Positions 1 through 7,362 of a stretch of 15,192 nucleotides of DNA are shown piece after piece. Origin of the DNA: Bacillota bacterium. GTDB lineage: Bacteria > Bacillota > Clostridia > Oscillospirales > Ruminococcaceae. The stretch is taken from contig JAEWYJ010000333.1 of the NCBI GenBank assembly GCA_023395695.1, positions 1-15,192 on the forward strand, in the 5' to 3' direction. The notes beneath the pieces are model-generated. The model was not told the origin of the DNA. It made no database searches and saw nothing but the letters and a program-made list of their open reading frames with translations. The translations under genes and the position numbers were made by a program. Each line of letters begins with the position of its first letter. Position 1 is the stretch's first letter.

Positions 1-2
1 AG

Positions 3-434
3 GTTATTCCGGTAGAGGGTGCCACCGGCAATTATCACACCAATTTTAAAGGCAAGGGCGAAGCTGCCGTCAAGGCGCTGCGCGAGGACTGCGATTTTAT
101 ATACATCCACGTCGAAGCGCCGGACGAATGCGGGCATCAGGCCCAGCTTCAAGAAAAAATCTGGTCTATTGAGCAAATTGATGCCCAGATCATCGGGCCG
201 GTAATGGCGGCACTGGAGCAGTGCGGCGAGGATTGGGCGGTTATGGTCGCACCCGACCATCCAACGCCTATTGCGCTTAAAACCCACACCAGAACGCCCA
301 TTCCCTTTGCCTATTGCCGAAAAGGGCAACAGGGGACGCAGCCTTGCATATATAATGAAAAGACGGCCCAGGCCACGGGTCTGTTTGTGCCAAAGGCACA
401 TGAGCTGCTCGGTCGGCTGCTTGCGGAACAATAG
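3..434 (+). CDS. apgM: Cofactor-independent phosphoglycerate mutase, archaeal (ApgM) type, 3' part
   Basis: Interconverts 3- and 2-phosphoglycerate in glycolysis in the cytoplasm, as a metal-dependent enzyme of the alkaline phosphatase superfamily. Only the last ~143 residues are in the window; the frame is open from base 3 and the start lies upstream. Visible family hallmarks are an EGATGNYHTNF segment, HVEAPDECGHQ (the DE..GH metal-binding stretch), and APDHPTPI followed by THTRTPIPF, the usual C-terminal metal-site and substrate loop. These match the ApgM branch rather than the longer GpmI branch. It stops 42 bases before the MgtC gene on the same strand, so the two may be co-transcribed. 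The ATG at 204 is internal, not the start. Confidence 0.9.
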   Translation, partial: VIPVEGATGNYHTNFKGKGEAAVKALREDCDFIYIHVEAPDECGHQAQLQEKIWSIEQIDAQIIGPVMAALEQCGEDWAVMVAPDHPTPIALKTHTRTPIPFAYCRKGQQGTQPCIYNEKTAQATGLFVPKAHELLGRLLAEQ

Positions 435-476
435 ACGGGTATTATCTTAAAGCCTATTTATGAGAGGAGGGGAGCC

Positions 477-1175
477 ATGCTGGTACAGGCTGGCGGTATT
501 TTGGAGTCGCTCAGAGCGCTGACGCTGCTTTCGGTTGTTGTCCGGTTTGCGCTTACGGTGCTACTGGGCGGCATTATTGGAATGGAGCGCGGCAAAAAGC
601 GCCATCCTGCAGGCTTGAGAACCCATCTTGTGGTGTGCATCGGTTCGGCGTCGGTCATGATGGTCAGCCAATATATTACCAGCACCATCAACGGCGCGGC
701 AGATCCGACACGCCTTGGCGCGCAGGTTATCAGCGGCATCGGCTTTCTGGGGGTGGGCACCATTGTGGTGACCGGCCGCAATCAGGTTAAGGGGCTGACC
801 ACGGCGGCAGGCCTGTGGGCCTCGGCCTGTATGGGGCTGGCCATCGGCGTCGGCTTTTACGAGGGCGCTGTCATCATGTGCCTGTTCCTCTATCTGGTGC
901 TGGAGGTGATTGACCGCCTTGACGCGGAGCATGTTAAGTACTCCAACAAACGGCAGCTTTTTGTCGAGTATGACAAGGCCGTTCATCTGGGGCAAATTAT
1001 TGAGGTCATTCATTCGTTGGGCTGGTATGTGACCAATATCGATTCGATCCATGAGATAGGGGAGAATGTTTCGATTGCCATTGGTATTAACCATAATGAA
1101 AAAAAGGTGGACCACTGCTTGCTGATTGCGGCACTTAAAAGTATACCGGGTTTATATTTTGCGCAGGAGCTATAA
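477..1175 (+). CDS. MgtC/SapB family membrane protein
   Basis: A 232-residue membrane protein of the MgtC/SapB family. The N-terminal ~145 residues are strongly hydrophobic with the family signatures GGIIGMERG, HPAGLRTHLVV, GIGFLGVGTI and VKGLTTAAGLWASACMGLAIG. The last ~75 residues are soluble and alternate strand and helix, consistent with the ACT-like C-terminal domain of longer members. MgtC in Salmonella is tied to magnesium limitation and F1Fo-ATPase control; in Firmicutes the role is mostly undefined, so no substrate is assigned. The start is set by GAGAGGAGGGG at 462-472, just upstream of ATG 477. It follows apgM by 42 bases and ends at a strong terminator. Long antisense reading frames across it are shadows. 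Confidence 0.93.
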   Translation: MLVQAGGILESLRALTLLSVVVRFALTVLLGGIIGMERGKKRHPAGLRTHLVVCIGSASVMMVSQYITSTINGAADPTRLGAQVISGIGFLGVGTIVVTGRNQVKGLTTAAGLWASACMGLAIGVGFYEGAVIMCLFLYLVLEVIDRLDAEHVKYSNKRQLFVEYDKAVHLGQIIEVIHSLGWYVTNIDSIHEIGENVSIAIGINHNEKKVDHCLLIAALKSIPGLYFAQEL

Positions 1176-1189
1176 TACTGGGCTGACCT

Positions 1190-1223
1190 CCGCCGCAGAC
1201 AAAGCGTCTGCGGCGGCTTTTTT
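1190..1223 (+). terminator. Rho-independent terminator after the MgtC gene
   Basis: A perfect 11-bp stem, CCGCCGCAGAC (1190-1200) with GTCTGCGGCGG (1206-1216), a 5-base AAAGC loop and then CTTTTTT. It lies 14 bases after the stop codon. Confidence 0.93.
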
Positions 1224-1401
1224 ATGCGTCTTTAAGCTCCCTGTCACCGTTATAACACATTTGGCCGGTATTCTTTTATCAGGCCTGTTGGGAAAATATG
1301 CTTCTTCCTTCAGGATGGCCCAAGGCATCCGGATGGCGTGCGAAATGCTGCGGATTTTATATATTGAACCAATTCAAAACTAAGTTTATATCAATTCCAG
1401 G

Positions 1402-1427
1402 TTGGTTCGACTATAAAATCGATCCAA
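1402..1427. promoter_or_regulatory. Inverted repeat bracketing a possible -10 box
   Basis: TTGGTTCGA (1402-1410) and TCGATCCAA (1419-1427) form a 9-bp inverted repeat with one mismatch around the 8-base spacer CTATAAAA, which contains TATAAA, a plausible -10 box. No good -35 lies at the right distance. A second candidate set, TTGAAC (1364-1369) with TATATC 17 bases downstream, sits just before it, and TTGAA..TTCAA at 1364-1378 is itself a small inverted repeat. The rest of the gap from 1224 to 1478 shows nothing else I can identify. A repressor site for the downstream secreted-protein gene is the simplest reading. Confidence 0.45.
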
Positions 1428-1487
1428 ACAAGCGGCACCGCGATCCGGTTTTACAGTCTTATTAAATAAAAGGAGTGCATGATTGGA

Positions 1488-2369
1488 ATGAAAAATATCC
1501 TTAAAAAACTTCTGGCGCCGACTATATGTGTGGCGTTGGCATTGATTCTGATGACGGCCGGGGTTCTGGCGGCAGATGGCAGCGCATCACAGGGCCAGCG
1601 CCCTGAAAAGCAGCGTACCCCCGGCACGCAACAGCAGGGGGCTTCGGGAGGGGGCAAGAACAGGCAAAACAAAACGGACGACGCTTCTCTTGCCCAAATT
1701 AAAGAGACGATTGAAGCACTCGAAGATGAAGATAAGCAGGCCGACCTGTTAAAATTGCTTGAAGCATATGAAAATGCGCTGACAGCCGAAAAGGCGGCGA
1801 CGCAAGCAACTGCCTCCGCAGCACAGGATACACGTTCCCTGAGAAAGACGGCTGCCGATGCGAGGAGTGCTCTGGCCTTAGCCCTGAGCGAGGCGGGAAT
1901 TGATATGTTGAACCACGACGCTAACATAGATAGCCAAAGCAATGGCCGCCCGAAAGGCGATGGCAATCGTAAAGGACGCAATGGCCTCGCTTTTGGAACG
2001 CTGGATACTGAGGCCATAGAAAAGCTGATCGCCGGACTGGACAGCAGCGATGCGCAGCATAATCTGACCGCGCTGCTCAAAACCTATACAAATGCATTGG
2101 AGGCGGAAAAAGCCGGCATAAACGACAGCAGCCTCACCGATAATGCCAAGCAAGCGCAGCGGGAAGCGCTGACTGAGGCAGCCGACGCGCTGACCGAGGC
2201 ACTGGAGAACGCAGGCGTTGAACAAAGCGACTATACCCGCCGGCCCGGTAATGCAGGCGGCGGCTCGGTGCCTTCTGCGCAGCTCGCAGAGGGTTTGGCG
2301 GAAAGCAGCACAGCCAAAACAGGAATTTTTCAAAGGATTGCCGATTGGTTCGGCAGCTGGTTCAAGTAA
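1488..2369 (+). CDS. Secreted protein of unknown function with a duplicated helical unit
   Basis: Not recognised as a named family. From ATG 1488 (293 residues) it has a classic signal peptide: MKNILKKLL, a hydrophobic core, and a likely cleavage after VLA. A polar Gly/Gln/Ser/Lys-rich linker follows. The body is two copies of a ~70-residue, Ala/Leu/Glu-rich helical unit at a constant offset of 106 residues with no gaps: each has DLLKLLEAYENALTAEKA-like and AADAxxxALxxALxxAG-like halves. The C-terminus is an amphipathic aromatic tail, IFQRIADWFGSWFK. Start choice: AAAGGAG (1469-1475) is 3 bases from ATG 1479 but 12 from ATG 1488; the MKN start gives the more typical signal peptide, but 1479 cannot be excluded. 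It ends at a terminator and appears monocistronic. The sequence suggests an exported surface or envelope protein. Confidence 0.8.
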   Translation: MKNILKKLLAPTICVALALILMTAGVLAADGSASQGQRPEKQRTPGTQQQGASGGGKNRQNKTDDASLAQIKETIEALEDEDKQADLLKLLEAYENALTAEKAATQATASAAQDTRSLRKTAADARSALALALSEAGIDMLNHDANIDSQSNGRPKGDGNRKGRNGLAFGTLDTEAIEKLIAGLDSSDAQHNLTALLKTYTNALEAEKAGINDSSLTDNAKQAQREALTEAADALTEALENAGVEQSDYTRRPGNAGGGSVPSAQLAEGLAESSTAKTGIFQRIADWFGSWFK

Positions 2370-2405
2370 GCAGGCAACGATTTGCCTATAAAAAACACAC
2401 CAAAA

Positions 2406-2435
2406 GGCGCGACCGCATTGCGGCCGCGCCTTTTT
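2406..2435. terminator. Bidirectional rho-independent terminator
   Basis: GGCGCG-A-CCGC and GCGG-C-CGCGCC form an 11-position stem around ATT, with one mismatch read as RNA on + that becomes a G-U pair read on -. It is followed by TTTTT on the + side and preceded by AAAA (TTTT on the - transcript). It closes the secreted-protein gene (+) and the convergent pheST-ireB-unknown operon (-). Confidence 0.88.
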
Positions 2436-2446
2436 GGGTTGTCGCT

Positions 2447-2743
2447 TTAATTGTTGTTCAAAGCGCGCTCCAGCCAAATGGTGGCAATGGTAAGCGCCTT
2501 GTAAAGACCGTTTTTCTCGGTGCGCTTGATTACACGCTGACTGGTGTGAACCGTCTCATCAGTTGAGAGAATCTGTACCGATACCCGGTCAGAAAGCGTC
2601 GCATCCTCAAAGCTCTTATTGGTGAGCACCTGCATCATGGCAATATACTTTTCGGACGGATCGCCGTAGTACAGTACATTGCCGGAACGCACCAACGGTT
2701 TCCCCTTAAAGGTGGGAAGCGTTTGCTTTTTGGCATCAGACAA
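2447..2743 (-). CDS. Small conserved-looking protein of unknown function
   Basis: A 98-residue soluble protein with no signal peptide, membrane segment or motif I recognise. It is rich in Thr, Lys and Ser, with a likely beta-rich centre (RSGNVLYYGDP, VSVQILSTDETV) and an Ala/Leu helix at the end (ALTIATIWLERAL). The start is TTG at 2743, chosen because a GAAAGGGG ribosome binding site (2760-2753) lies 9 bases upstream and no in-frame ATG or GTG is near. It follows ireB by 53 bases on the same strand and ends 12 bases before the bidirectional terminator, so it is probably the last gene of the pheST-ireB transcript. Position and good translation signals support a real gene; function is unknown. 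Confidence 0.72.
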   Translation of the reverse strand: MSDAKKQTLPTFKGKPLVRSGNVLYYGDPSEKYIAMMQVLTNKSFEDATLSDRVSVQILSTDETVHTSQRVIKRTEKNGLYKALTIATIWLERALNNN

Positions 2744-2796
2744 TAAAATCGACCCCTTTCAGTGGAAATTTCGCTGTAACGGCCAAAGGCCGAAAC

Positions 2797-3042
2797 TTAT
2801 TCGCCAAGATAAGACCGCACAAGAATCTGGAGCAGCTCGTCCCGGTCAATGCGGCGAATAAGGCTGCGGGCATTGTTGTAGGTAGTGATATAGGTGGGAT
2901 CTTCCGAAAGGATATAACCTACAATCTGATTAATCGGGTTGTATCCCTTTTGCTTGAGCGCATCATAAACCCCCGTGAGAATGTTGCGCACCTCGGACTC
3001 TTTGTCTTCGTAAATTGAAAAGGAGCGTGTTGGCTCTTGCAT
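2797..3042 (-). CDS. ireB: IreB family regulatory phosphoprotein (DUF965/YrzL)
   Basis: An 81-residue cytoplasmic protein with the diagnostic [32 protein letters not shown] and [17 protein letters not shown] segments. In Enterococcus faecalis IreB is phosphorylated near its N-terminus by the PASTA kinase IreK and dampens intrinsic cephalosporin resistance; here the N-terminus MQEPTRSFS also offers Thr5 and Ser7 (inference that they are used). ATG 3042 is preferred over the GTG at 3051 because AAGAGGTGAT at 3056-3047 is the ribosome binding site for 3042 and overlaps the GTG. In B. subtilis the homologue yrzL sits between alaS and yrrK (ruvX); here it follows pheT by 56 bases instead, and that gap contains a possible promoter of its own. 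Confidence 0.93.
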   Translation of the reverse strand: MQEPTRSFSIYEDKESEVRNILTGVYDALKQKGYNPINQIVGYILSEDPTYITTYNNARSLIRRIDRDELLQILVRSYLGE

Positions 3043-3062
3043 AAATATCACCTCTTATTACT

Positions 3063-3091
3063 ATATTACAACATATGTTTCCCGAATACAA
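3063..3091 (-). promoter_or_regulatory. Possible promoter for ireB
   Basis: On the minus strand TTGTAT (3091-3086), a 17-base spacer and TAATAT (3068-3063) lie in the pheT-ireB gap. The predicted start would leave a very short leader that just includes the ribosome binding site, so this is tentative; ireB may rely on read-through from pheST. Confidence 0.35.
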
Positions 3092-3098
3092 GCGAAAT

Positions 3099-5480
3099 TT
3101 ATGCGCGAAGCTGTGCGCCCATTGCGGAAAGGGCATTTAAAGCGCGCTCCATTGCTGTGTTAACCTCGCCGTCGGTCAGGGTGCGGTCAGCGGCGCGCAT
3201 TGAAATAGCAAAGGCCAGGCTCTTTTTACCGGCAGGAATCTGTGCGCCCTTATAATGGTCGAACAGCGATACCGTTTCAAGAATGTCGCCTATCTGGGCT
3301 TTGATGGCCTTCTCAATTGTCAGCACCGGCAGCGCCTCGTCGCACAGCAGCGCCAGATCACGGGTGGAGGCAGGGAAGCGGGGCAGCGCGCGGTAGGTTC
3401 GGCCTGTGACATCTGAGAGCGCAAACAGTGCGGCGAGGTCTATTCGACCCATATACGCCCGCACACCCATGTCGTAGTTGGCGCAAACCGAGGGATGCAC
3501 CTCGCCAATGGTGGCAAGGTAACGGCCATTCATGGTCATTTCGGCGCAGCGTCCGGGGTGGAAGGTTGTGTTATCGGTGACGGCGGACACATCGTAGTCG
3601 ACAATGCCAAACACCTCAAGCAGCGCCTCCACAATGCCTTTTAAAGCAAAATAATCACAGCCGGGGCCGTACATGCCCAGCGCCAGCATTTTGTTTTCGT
3701 CGGGGAGTGCGTCTGCACTGTCCTTTGGAATAAACTCTTTGGCGATTTCAAACAGCGCGGCCGATTCATTGCGGTTGTTGTAGTTACGTGCGAGCACCTC
3801 CATCATTGAGGGATAAACAATCGTACGCATAACGCTGGTATCCTCGCCCAGGGGGTTGAGTATTCTGACGGTGCGGCGTAACAGGCTTTGCTCTGGCAGA
3901 CGAATCAGGTCAAATGCCTTGGGCGAGACGAAGGTATAGGTGCAAATTTCGCTCATGCCCTGTGCCAGCAGCGTGGTGACGGCGCGGCGTTCAAGCTTTT
4001 GCTCCTCGGTAACAAGGCCGTAGACGCCGCCCTGAATGGAGGTGACGGGAATTTTATTATAGCCGTAGAAACGGGCAATTTCTTCGGCAATATCGGCTTT
4101 GTGCTCTAGGTCTGCGCGCCACGAGGGTGGTGTAATGTCATCCTCCTTTACATCGCATCCAATGGCTTCAAGTGTCTTGACCATGTCCGCACGGGGGACA
4201 GAAATGCCGAGAAAACGGTTGATCCAGTCCGATTCAAGCCGGATAGCGGCTGCGGCCTTTAGAGCATTGTCCACATCAATGGCGCCATCCACAGGCTCCC
4301 CTGCGCCGAGCAGAATCGCCAGCTCGCAGGCGCGGTCGGCAGCAGTCAGGCAAACGGTGGGATCGAGCCCCTTTTCAAAACGGGAGGAGGCCTCAGTGCG
4401 CATACCCAGCTTTTTGGCGGTGGTACGCACTGAGCTGCCCAAAAAATTAGCCGACTCAAACACAACGGTGACCGTGTCGTCATGGATGCCGGAATTCTCG
4501 CCGCCCATGACACCTGCGACCGCCGAAGGGCGCTCGGCATCGGCAATAACCAGCATCTCAGGGGACAGCGCGCGCTCAGTGCCGTCAAGCGTCATCAGCG
4601 TTTCGCCCGGCACAGCATTGCGGATGACGAGCTTTTTGCCCGCGACGCAGTTGATGTCAAAGGCGTGCATCGGCTGGCCATATTCAAGCATGACATAGTT
4701 CGTAATATCAACCATATTGTTAATGGGGCGCACGCCCGAGGCGCGCAGCCGCTCGCGCATCCAACGGGGGGAAGGCCCTATTTTGACGTTAGTGACGGCA
4801 CGGGCCACATAGCGCGGACAAAGAATGGGGTTTTTAACCTCGACGGCAAGCATATCGCTGATATTGCTGTGGCCCCTGGCAACAACCGGGGCTTTAACGG
4901 TCAACGTTTTGCCAAAGGTCGCGGCTGCCTCGCGCGCCAGCCCGATAACCGACAGACAGTCGGGGCGGTTGGAGGTGATTTCAAATTCCACAACCGTATC
5001 ATTGAGGCCAAGCGCAGTGCGGATATTTTCTCCGGGCATGCAAGGCTCGTCAATGACAAAAATGCCGTCCTCAATCGCAGCGGGAAAATCGTTTCTGGTC
5101 AGTCCCAGCTCAGAAAGCGAGCAAAGCATGCCCTCGCTTAATTCTCCGCGCAGATGGGTCGTAACAATTTTGTGTCCGCCTGGCAGGGTCGCGCCGTCGA
5201 GCGCCGCGGGAACAATGTCGCCCACCTTGAGATTGGAAGCGCCGGTGACAATTTGCACCGTTTTACCGCCGACATCCACCTGGCAGATGACCATGTGATC
5301 CGAATTGCCATGCGGTGCAATGGACAAAATTTTGCCGACAACAACCTTTTTTATCTCATCGCCCTCAATGGCGTAGCCCTCTACCTTAGAGCCGGACATG
5401 GTCATTGCCTCGCAAAAGGTTCGGGGGGGCATCTCATCAAGTGCCACGTAGTCGCCAAGCCATCTCATTGAAAGATCCAT
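3099..5480 (-). CDS. pheT: Phenylalanine--tRNA ligase beta subunit
   Basis: The beta subunit of the (alpha-beta)2 synthetase that charges tRNA-Phe. At 793 residues it is full length for the bacterial type. The domain order is visible: N-terminal DLSMRWLGDYV; an EMAP/OB-type tRNA-binding domain around residues 40-155 (NSDHMVICQVDVGG, VTGASNLKVGD); a B3/B4 editing region around 210-385 (PINNMVDITNYVMLEYGQPM, HAFD); a B5 domain around 405-480 (PPSWRADLEHKADIAEEIAR); the core-like region; and a C-terminal FDX-ACB anticodon-binding domain from about 695 (FPASTRDLALLCDE, LFDHYKG). ATG 5480 follows AAGGGAGG, which overlaps the pheS stop codon region; the gap to pheS is only 15 bases, so the two are translationally coupled or nearly so. 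Controlled by the T-box upstream of pheS. Confidence 0.98.
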   Translation of the reverse strand: MDLSMRWLGDYVALDEMPPRTFCEAMTMSGSKVEGYAIEGDEIKKVVVGKILSIAPHGNSDHMVICQVDVGGKTVQIVTGASNLKVGDIVPAALDGATLPGGHKIVTTHLRGELSEGMLCSLSELGLTRNDFPAAIEDGIFVIDEPCMPGENIRTALGLNDTVVEFEITSNRPDCLSVIGLAREAAATFGKTLTVKAPVVARGHSNISDMLAVEVKNPILCPRYVARAVTNVKIGPSPRWMRERLRASGVRPINNMVDITNYVMLEYGQPMHAFDINCVAGKKLVIRNAVPGETLMTLDGTERALSPEMLVIADAERPSAVAGVMGGENSGIHDDTVTVVFESANFLGSSVRTTAKKLGMRTEASSRFEKGLDPTVCLTAADRACELAILLGAGEPVDGAIDVDNALKAAAAIRLESDWINRFLGISVPRADMVKTLEAIGCDVKEDDITPPSWRADLEHKADIAEEIARFYGYNKIPVTSIQGGVYGLVTEEQKLERRAVTTLLAQGMSEICTYTFVSPKAFDLIRLPEQSLLRRTVRILNPLGEDTSVMRTIVYPSMMEVLARNYNNRNESAALFEIAKEFIPKDSADALPDENKMLALGMYGPGCDYFALKGIVEALLEVFGIVDYDVSAVTDNTTFHPGRCAEMTMNGRYLATIGEVHPSVCANYDMGVRAYMGRIDLAALFALSDVTGRTYRALPRFPASTRDLALLCDEALPVLTIEKAIKAQIGDILETVSLFDHYKGAQIPAGKKSLAFAISMRAADRTLTDGEVNTAMERALNALSAMGAQLRA

Positions 5481-5495
5481 ATCAATTCGCCTCCC

Positions 5496-6515
5496 TTAAA
5501 ACTGGCCGAGGAACCGCAGGTCGTTCACAAACAGAAGCCGCAGATCGTCGATGTTATAGCGTCTCATGGTTACGCGGTCAAGCCCCATGCCCAGCGCAAA
5601 GCCGCTGTATTCCTCGGGGTCAATGCCGCCGTTTTGCAGCACCTTGGGGTGTATCATGCCGCAGCCGAGCAGCTCTATCCAGCCCTCTCCCTTGCAGAGA
5701 CGGCAGCCTGCGCCGTGGCAGTTAAAGCACATAATGTCCATTTCGGCCGAAGGCTCGGTAAACGGAAAGTGGTGCGGCCGAAAGCGCGTGACGGTATCCT
5801 CGCCATACAGGCGCTTGGCAAAGGTGTCAAGCGTGCCCTTAAGGTCGGACATGGTAATGTTCTTGTCGATCACCATGCCCTCAATCTGGTGGAACAGCGG
5901 GGAATGGGTGGCGTCCACCGCATCGGAGCGGTAGACCTTGCCGGGCGCAATAATGCGGATGGGAGGCTTGCGCTGCTCCATCGTGCGTATCTGCACCGGA
6001 GAGGTCTGGGTGCGCAGCACAATTTCATCCGAGATATAAAATGTGTCCTGCGTGTCGCGCGCCGGGTGCTCCTTAGGGATATTGAGCGCTTCAAAGTTAT
6101 AATAGTCCTTTTCAACCTCAGGGCCTTCAACGACGTCAAAGCCCATTCCCAAAAAGATTTCCTTAATCTCATCGAGCACGAGATTGAGCGGATGCCGCTT
6201 GCCCAAGGGCGCGTGGCTGCCCGGCATTGTTACGTCGATAACCTCGTCCGCCAGCTTGGCACTAAGCTCCGCTTCCTTTAATTCGGTCAGCTTTTTGCTC
6301 AGTGCCGCCTCAATAACGGCGCGCGCGTCGTTGGCGGCCTGACCGACTGCCTTGCGCTCTTCAGGCGTCAGGGTGCCCATGCCCTTTAAAATAGCGGTCA
6401 GCTCACCCTTTTTGCCCAGATATTTGACGCGAACAGCGTCAAGGGCGGGCAAGCTTCCGGCGCCCGACAGCTCCTGCTCGGCCTGCGAGACAATGCGACT
6501 GATTGCTTGGTTCAT
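5496..6515 (-). CDS. pheS: Phenylalanine--tRNA ligase alpha subunit
   Basis: The catalytic alpha subunit of phenylalanyl-tRNA synthetase, a class II enzyme that forms Phe-AMP and transfers Phe to tRNA. It has 339 residues, a normal length. An N-terminal helical, coiled-coil-like region (~1-85) is followed by the catalytic core: [32 protein letters not shown], the motif 2 region [37 protein letters not shown] and the motif 3 segment [21 protein letters not shown] CxxC..CxxC insertion ([17 protein letters not shown]) precedes the GCGMIHP segment; similar Cys-rich inserts are, as I recall, common in PheS of Firmicutes. ATG 6515 follows GAGGTGATCGT. First gene of the operon, under T-box control. 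Confidence 0.98.
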   Translation of the reverse strand: MNQAISRIVSQAEQELSGAGSLPALDAVRVKYLGKKGELTAILKGMGTLTPEERKAVGQAANDARAVIEAALSKKLTELKEAELSAKLADEVIDVTMPGSHAPLGKRHPLNLVLDEIKEIFLGMGFDVVEGPEVEKDYYNFEALNIPKEHPARDTQDTFYISDEIVLRTQTSPVQIRTMEQRKPPIRIIAPGKVYRSDAVDATHSPLFHQIEGMVIDKNITMSDLKGTLDTFAKRLYGEDTVTRFRPHHFPFTEPSAEMDIMCFNCHGAGCRLCKGEGWIELLGCGMIHPKVLQNGGIDPEEYSGFALGMGLDRVTMRRYNIDDLRLLFVNDLRFLGQF

Positions 6516-6556
6516 ACGATCACCTCATATAGTTATTATATCCGTTTTTGCCTGCG

Positions 6557-6601
6557 GAAAAAGAAAAGTCCTTTCATCCCAATAAAAAGGGACGAAAGGA
6601 C
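6557..6601 (-). terminator. Regulated terminator of the pheS T-box
   Basis: On the minus strand GTCCTTTCGTCCC pairs with GGGATGAAAGGAC (13 positions, one G-U) around a TTTTTATT loop and is followed by TTTTCTTTTT. Its 5' arm lies just after the T-box sequence, the usual mutually exclusive terminator/antiterminator arrangement. Confidence 0.9.
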
Positions 6602-6834
6602 ATTAAATCTGCTTCCGCGGTACCACCCGGTTTTTCGCCAAAACATCAGCGAACACTTTGTACCCCGGTAACGTGAGGTAAACCCGTCGCCGCCTACCAT
6701 CAAAACTTCAGCGGCGCCGCTCGGGAGGGAACTTCAATCTGCCTTTGCGCAATCGGTTTTTCAGCCGGTGAACCGATCTCTCTTGGGCGCTTATAGCGGA
6801 TGTACTTTCTCCGTCAACGCGTTATTACTATTAC
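6602..6834 (-). promoter_or_regulatory. T-box riboswitch leader of pheST
   Basis: Senses uncharged tRNA-Phe and lets transcription continue into pheST. On the minus strand the conserved T-box GGGTGGTACCGCGG is at 6628-6615. Stem I elements are seen upstream: GAGAAAGTA (AGUA/K-turn-like), AAGAGAG (AG bulge), and a distal hairpin ATCGGTT..AACCGAT-like with GGCTG in the loop. CCGCT and AGCGG could close the base of stem I; the TTC triplet at 6731-6729 falls on the 3' side of the internal loop they would enclose, and is my candidate Phe specifier codon. The specifier assignment was made by eye and is less certain than the T-box itself. Confidence 0.93.
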
Positions 6835-6840
6835 TAAACT

Positions 6841-6869
6841 AGTTTATCACAGGTCTTTGCCTGTTGCAA
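6841..6869 (-). promoter_or_regulatory. Promoter of the T-box-pheST operon
   Basis: On the minus strand TTGCAA (6869-6864), a 17-base spacer and TAAACT (6846-6841), with TG one base upstream of the -10 (extended -10). It places the transcript start near 6834, directly before the T-box stem I. Confidence 0.6.
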
Positions 6870-6948
6870 GAGCTTTTGACAGATAAACATATATTCGGTG
6901 TGAACATTGCATAGGATATCTGAAAAACTGTCCGTATGCGGATTCTCG

Positions 6949-7293
6949 CTATTGCTGGAATACCGAGAAATCGCCCAGTGTCAGTTCCGGCAAAAGCTGT
7001 GTGCAGCCGGCAATATCCGCGCAGGCCATCATATACTCAAAGTGCTTTTTATCCAGCGGATTCTCGCTGGACATGGCAGTTTTATTGGCATAGTCCAGAT
7101 CGTCTGCCAGCACATACATGTAGATGTACATTGTGTCGTTTTCCATGTTTGCAAAGTAAGTTTCCAGATGCTCCTTTTCATTTTTCAGCGTTTCATTTCC
7201 GGCGTCCGCGTTTTGTTTTAAAAACGTAAGCCATTCCCGGGCCAGCTCTTCCTTGCCGGGCTTTATTTTTATTTTGTATAAGACGGTGTCCAT
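6949..7293 (-). CDS. DUF6176-like small protein
   Basis: A 114-residue cytoplasmic protein resembling the DUF6176 family: an N-terminal strand with KIKIKPGKEELAREWLTFL, a central NEKEHLETYFA and YIYMYVLADD, then DKKHFEYMMACAD. The pattern suggests a ferredoxin-like alpha+beta (dimeric barrel-type) fold; the biochemical role is unknown and the family call is from memory. ATG 7293 is chosen because AAAGGAGG lies 7 bases upstream; the longer reading frame back to 7410 would run through the promoter and operator. It is a single-gene unit in its own transcript; I see no convincing terminator after it, only a 4-bp hairpin near 6931-6942. Confidence 0.8.
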   Translation of the reverse strand: MDTVLYKIKIKPGKEELAREWLTFLKQNADAGNETLKNEKEHLETYFANMENDTMYIYMYVLADDLDYANKTAMSSENPLDKKHFEYMMACADIAGCTQLLPELTLGDFSVFQQ

Positions 7294-7311
7294 CGAGAAG
7301 CCTCCTTTATC

Positions 7312-7333
7312 TTGGTTAGTTAATACTAACCAA
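7312..7333. promoter_or_regulatory. Operator-like perfect inverted repeat
   Basis: TTGGTTAGT (7312-7320), TAAT, ACTAACCAA (7325-7333) is a perfect 9-bp inverted repeat. On the minus strand it begins directly after the -10 box and so covers the transcription start, between the promoter and the ribosome binding site. GTTAGTATT also recurs as a direct repeat 11 bases upstream. This is the layout of a repressor site (MarR-, TetR- or HxlR-like size); no regulator gene is adjacent. Confidence 0.7.
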
Positions 7334-7362
7334 ATACTAACATATCCTCCTAGCCAAGTCAA
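7334..7362 (-). promoter_or_regulatory. Promoter of the DUF6176-like gene
   Basis: On the minus strand TTGACT (7362-7357), 17-base spacer, TAGTAT (7339-7334). The inverted repeat starts at the next base. Confidence 0.6.

Noticed and set aside
561..1115. 184-codon antisense frame over the MgtC gene
   Set aside because: Rich in His, Asn and Arg with no family features, no ribosome site, and fully inside a recognised gene.
4482..5141. 219-codon frame opposite pheT
   Set aside because: A shadow of pheT codon bias; no ribosome binding site or recognisable domain.
5700..5760. Four-cysteine insert in PheS as a novel zinc site
   Set aside because: Similar CxxC..CxxC inserts occur, as I recall, in PheS of Bacillus and other Firmicutes, so it is a family trait.
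6922..6942. Terminator after the DUF6176-like gene
   Set aside because: TCCG-CATA-CGGA is only a 4-bp stem before a T-run; too weak to call.
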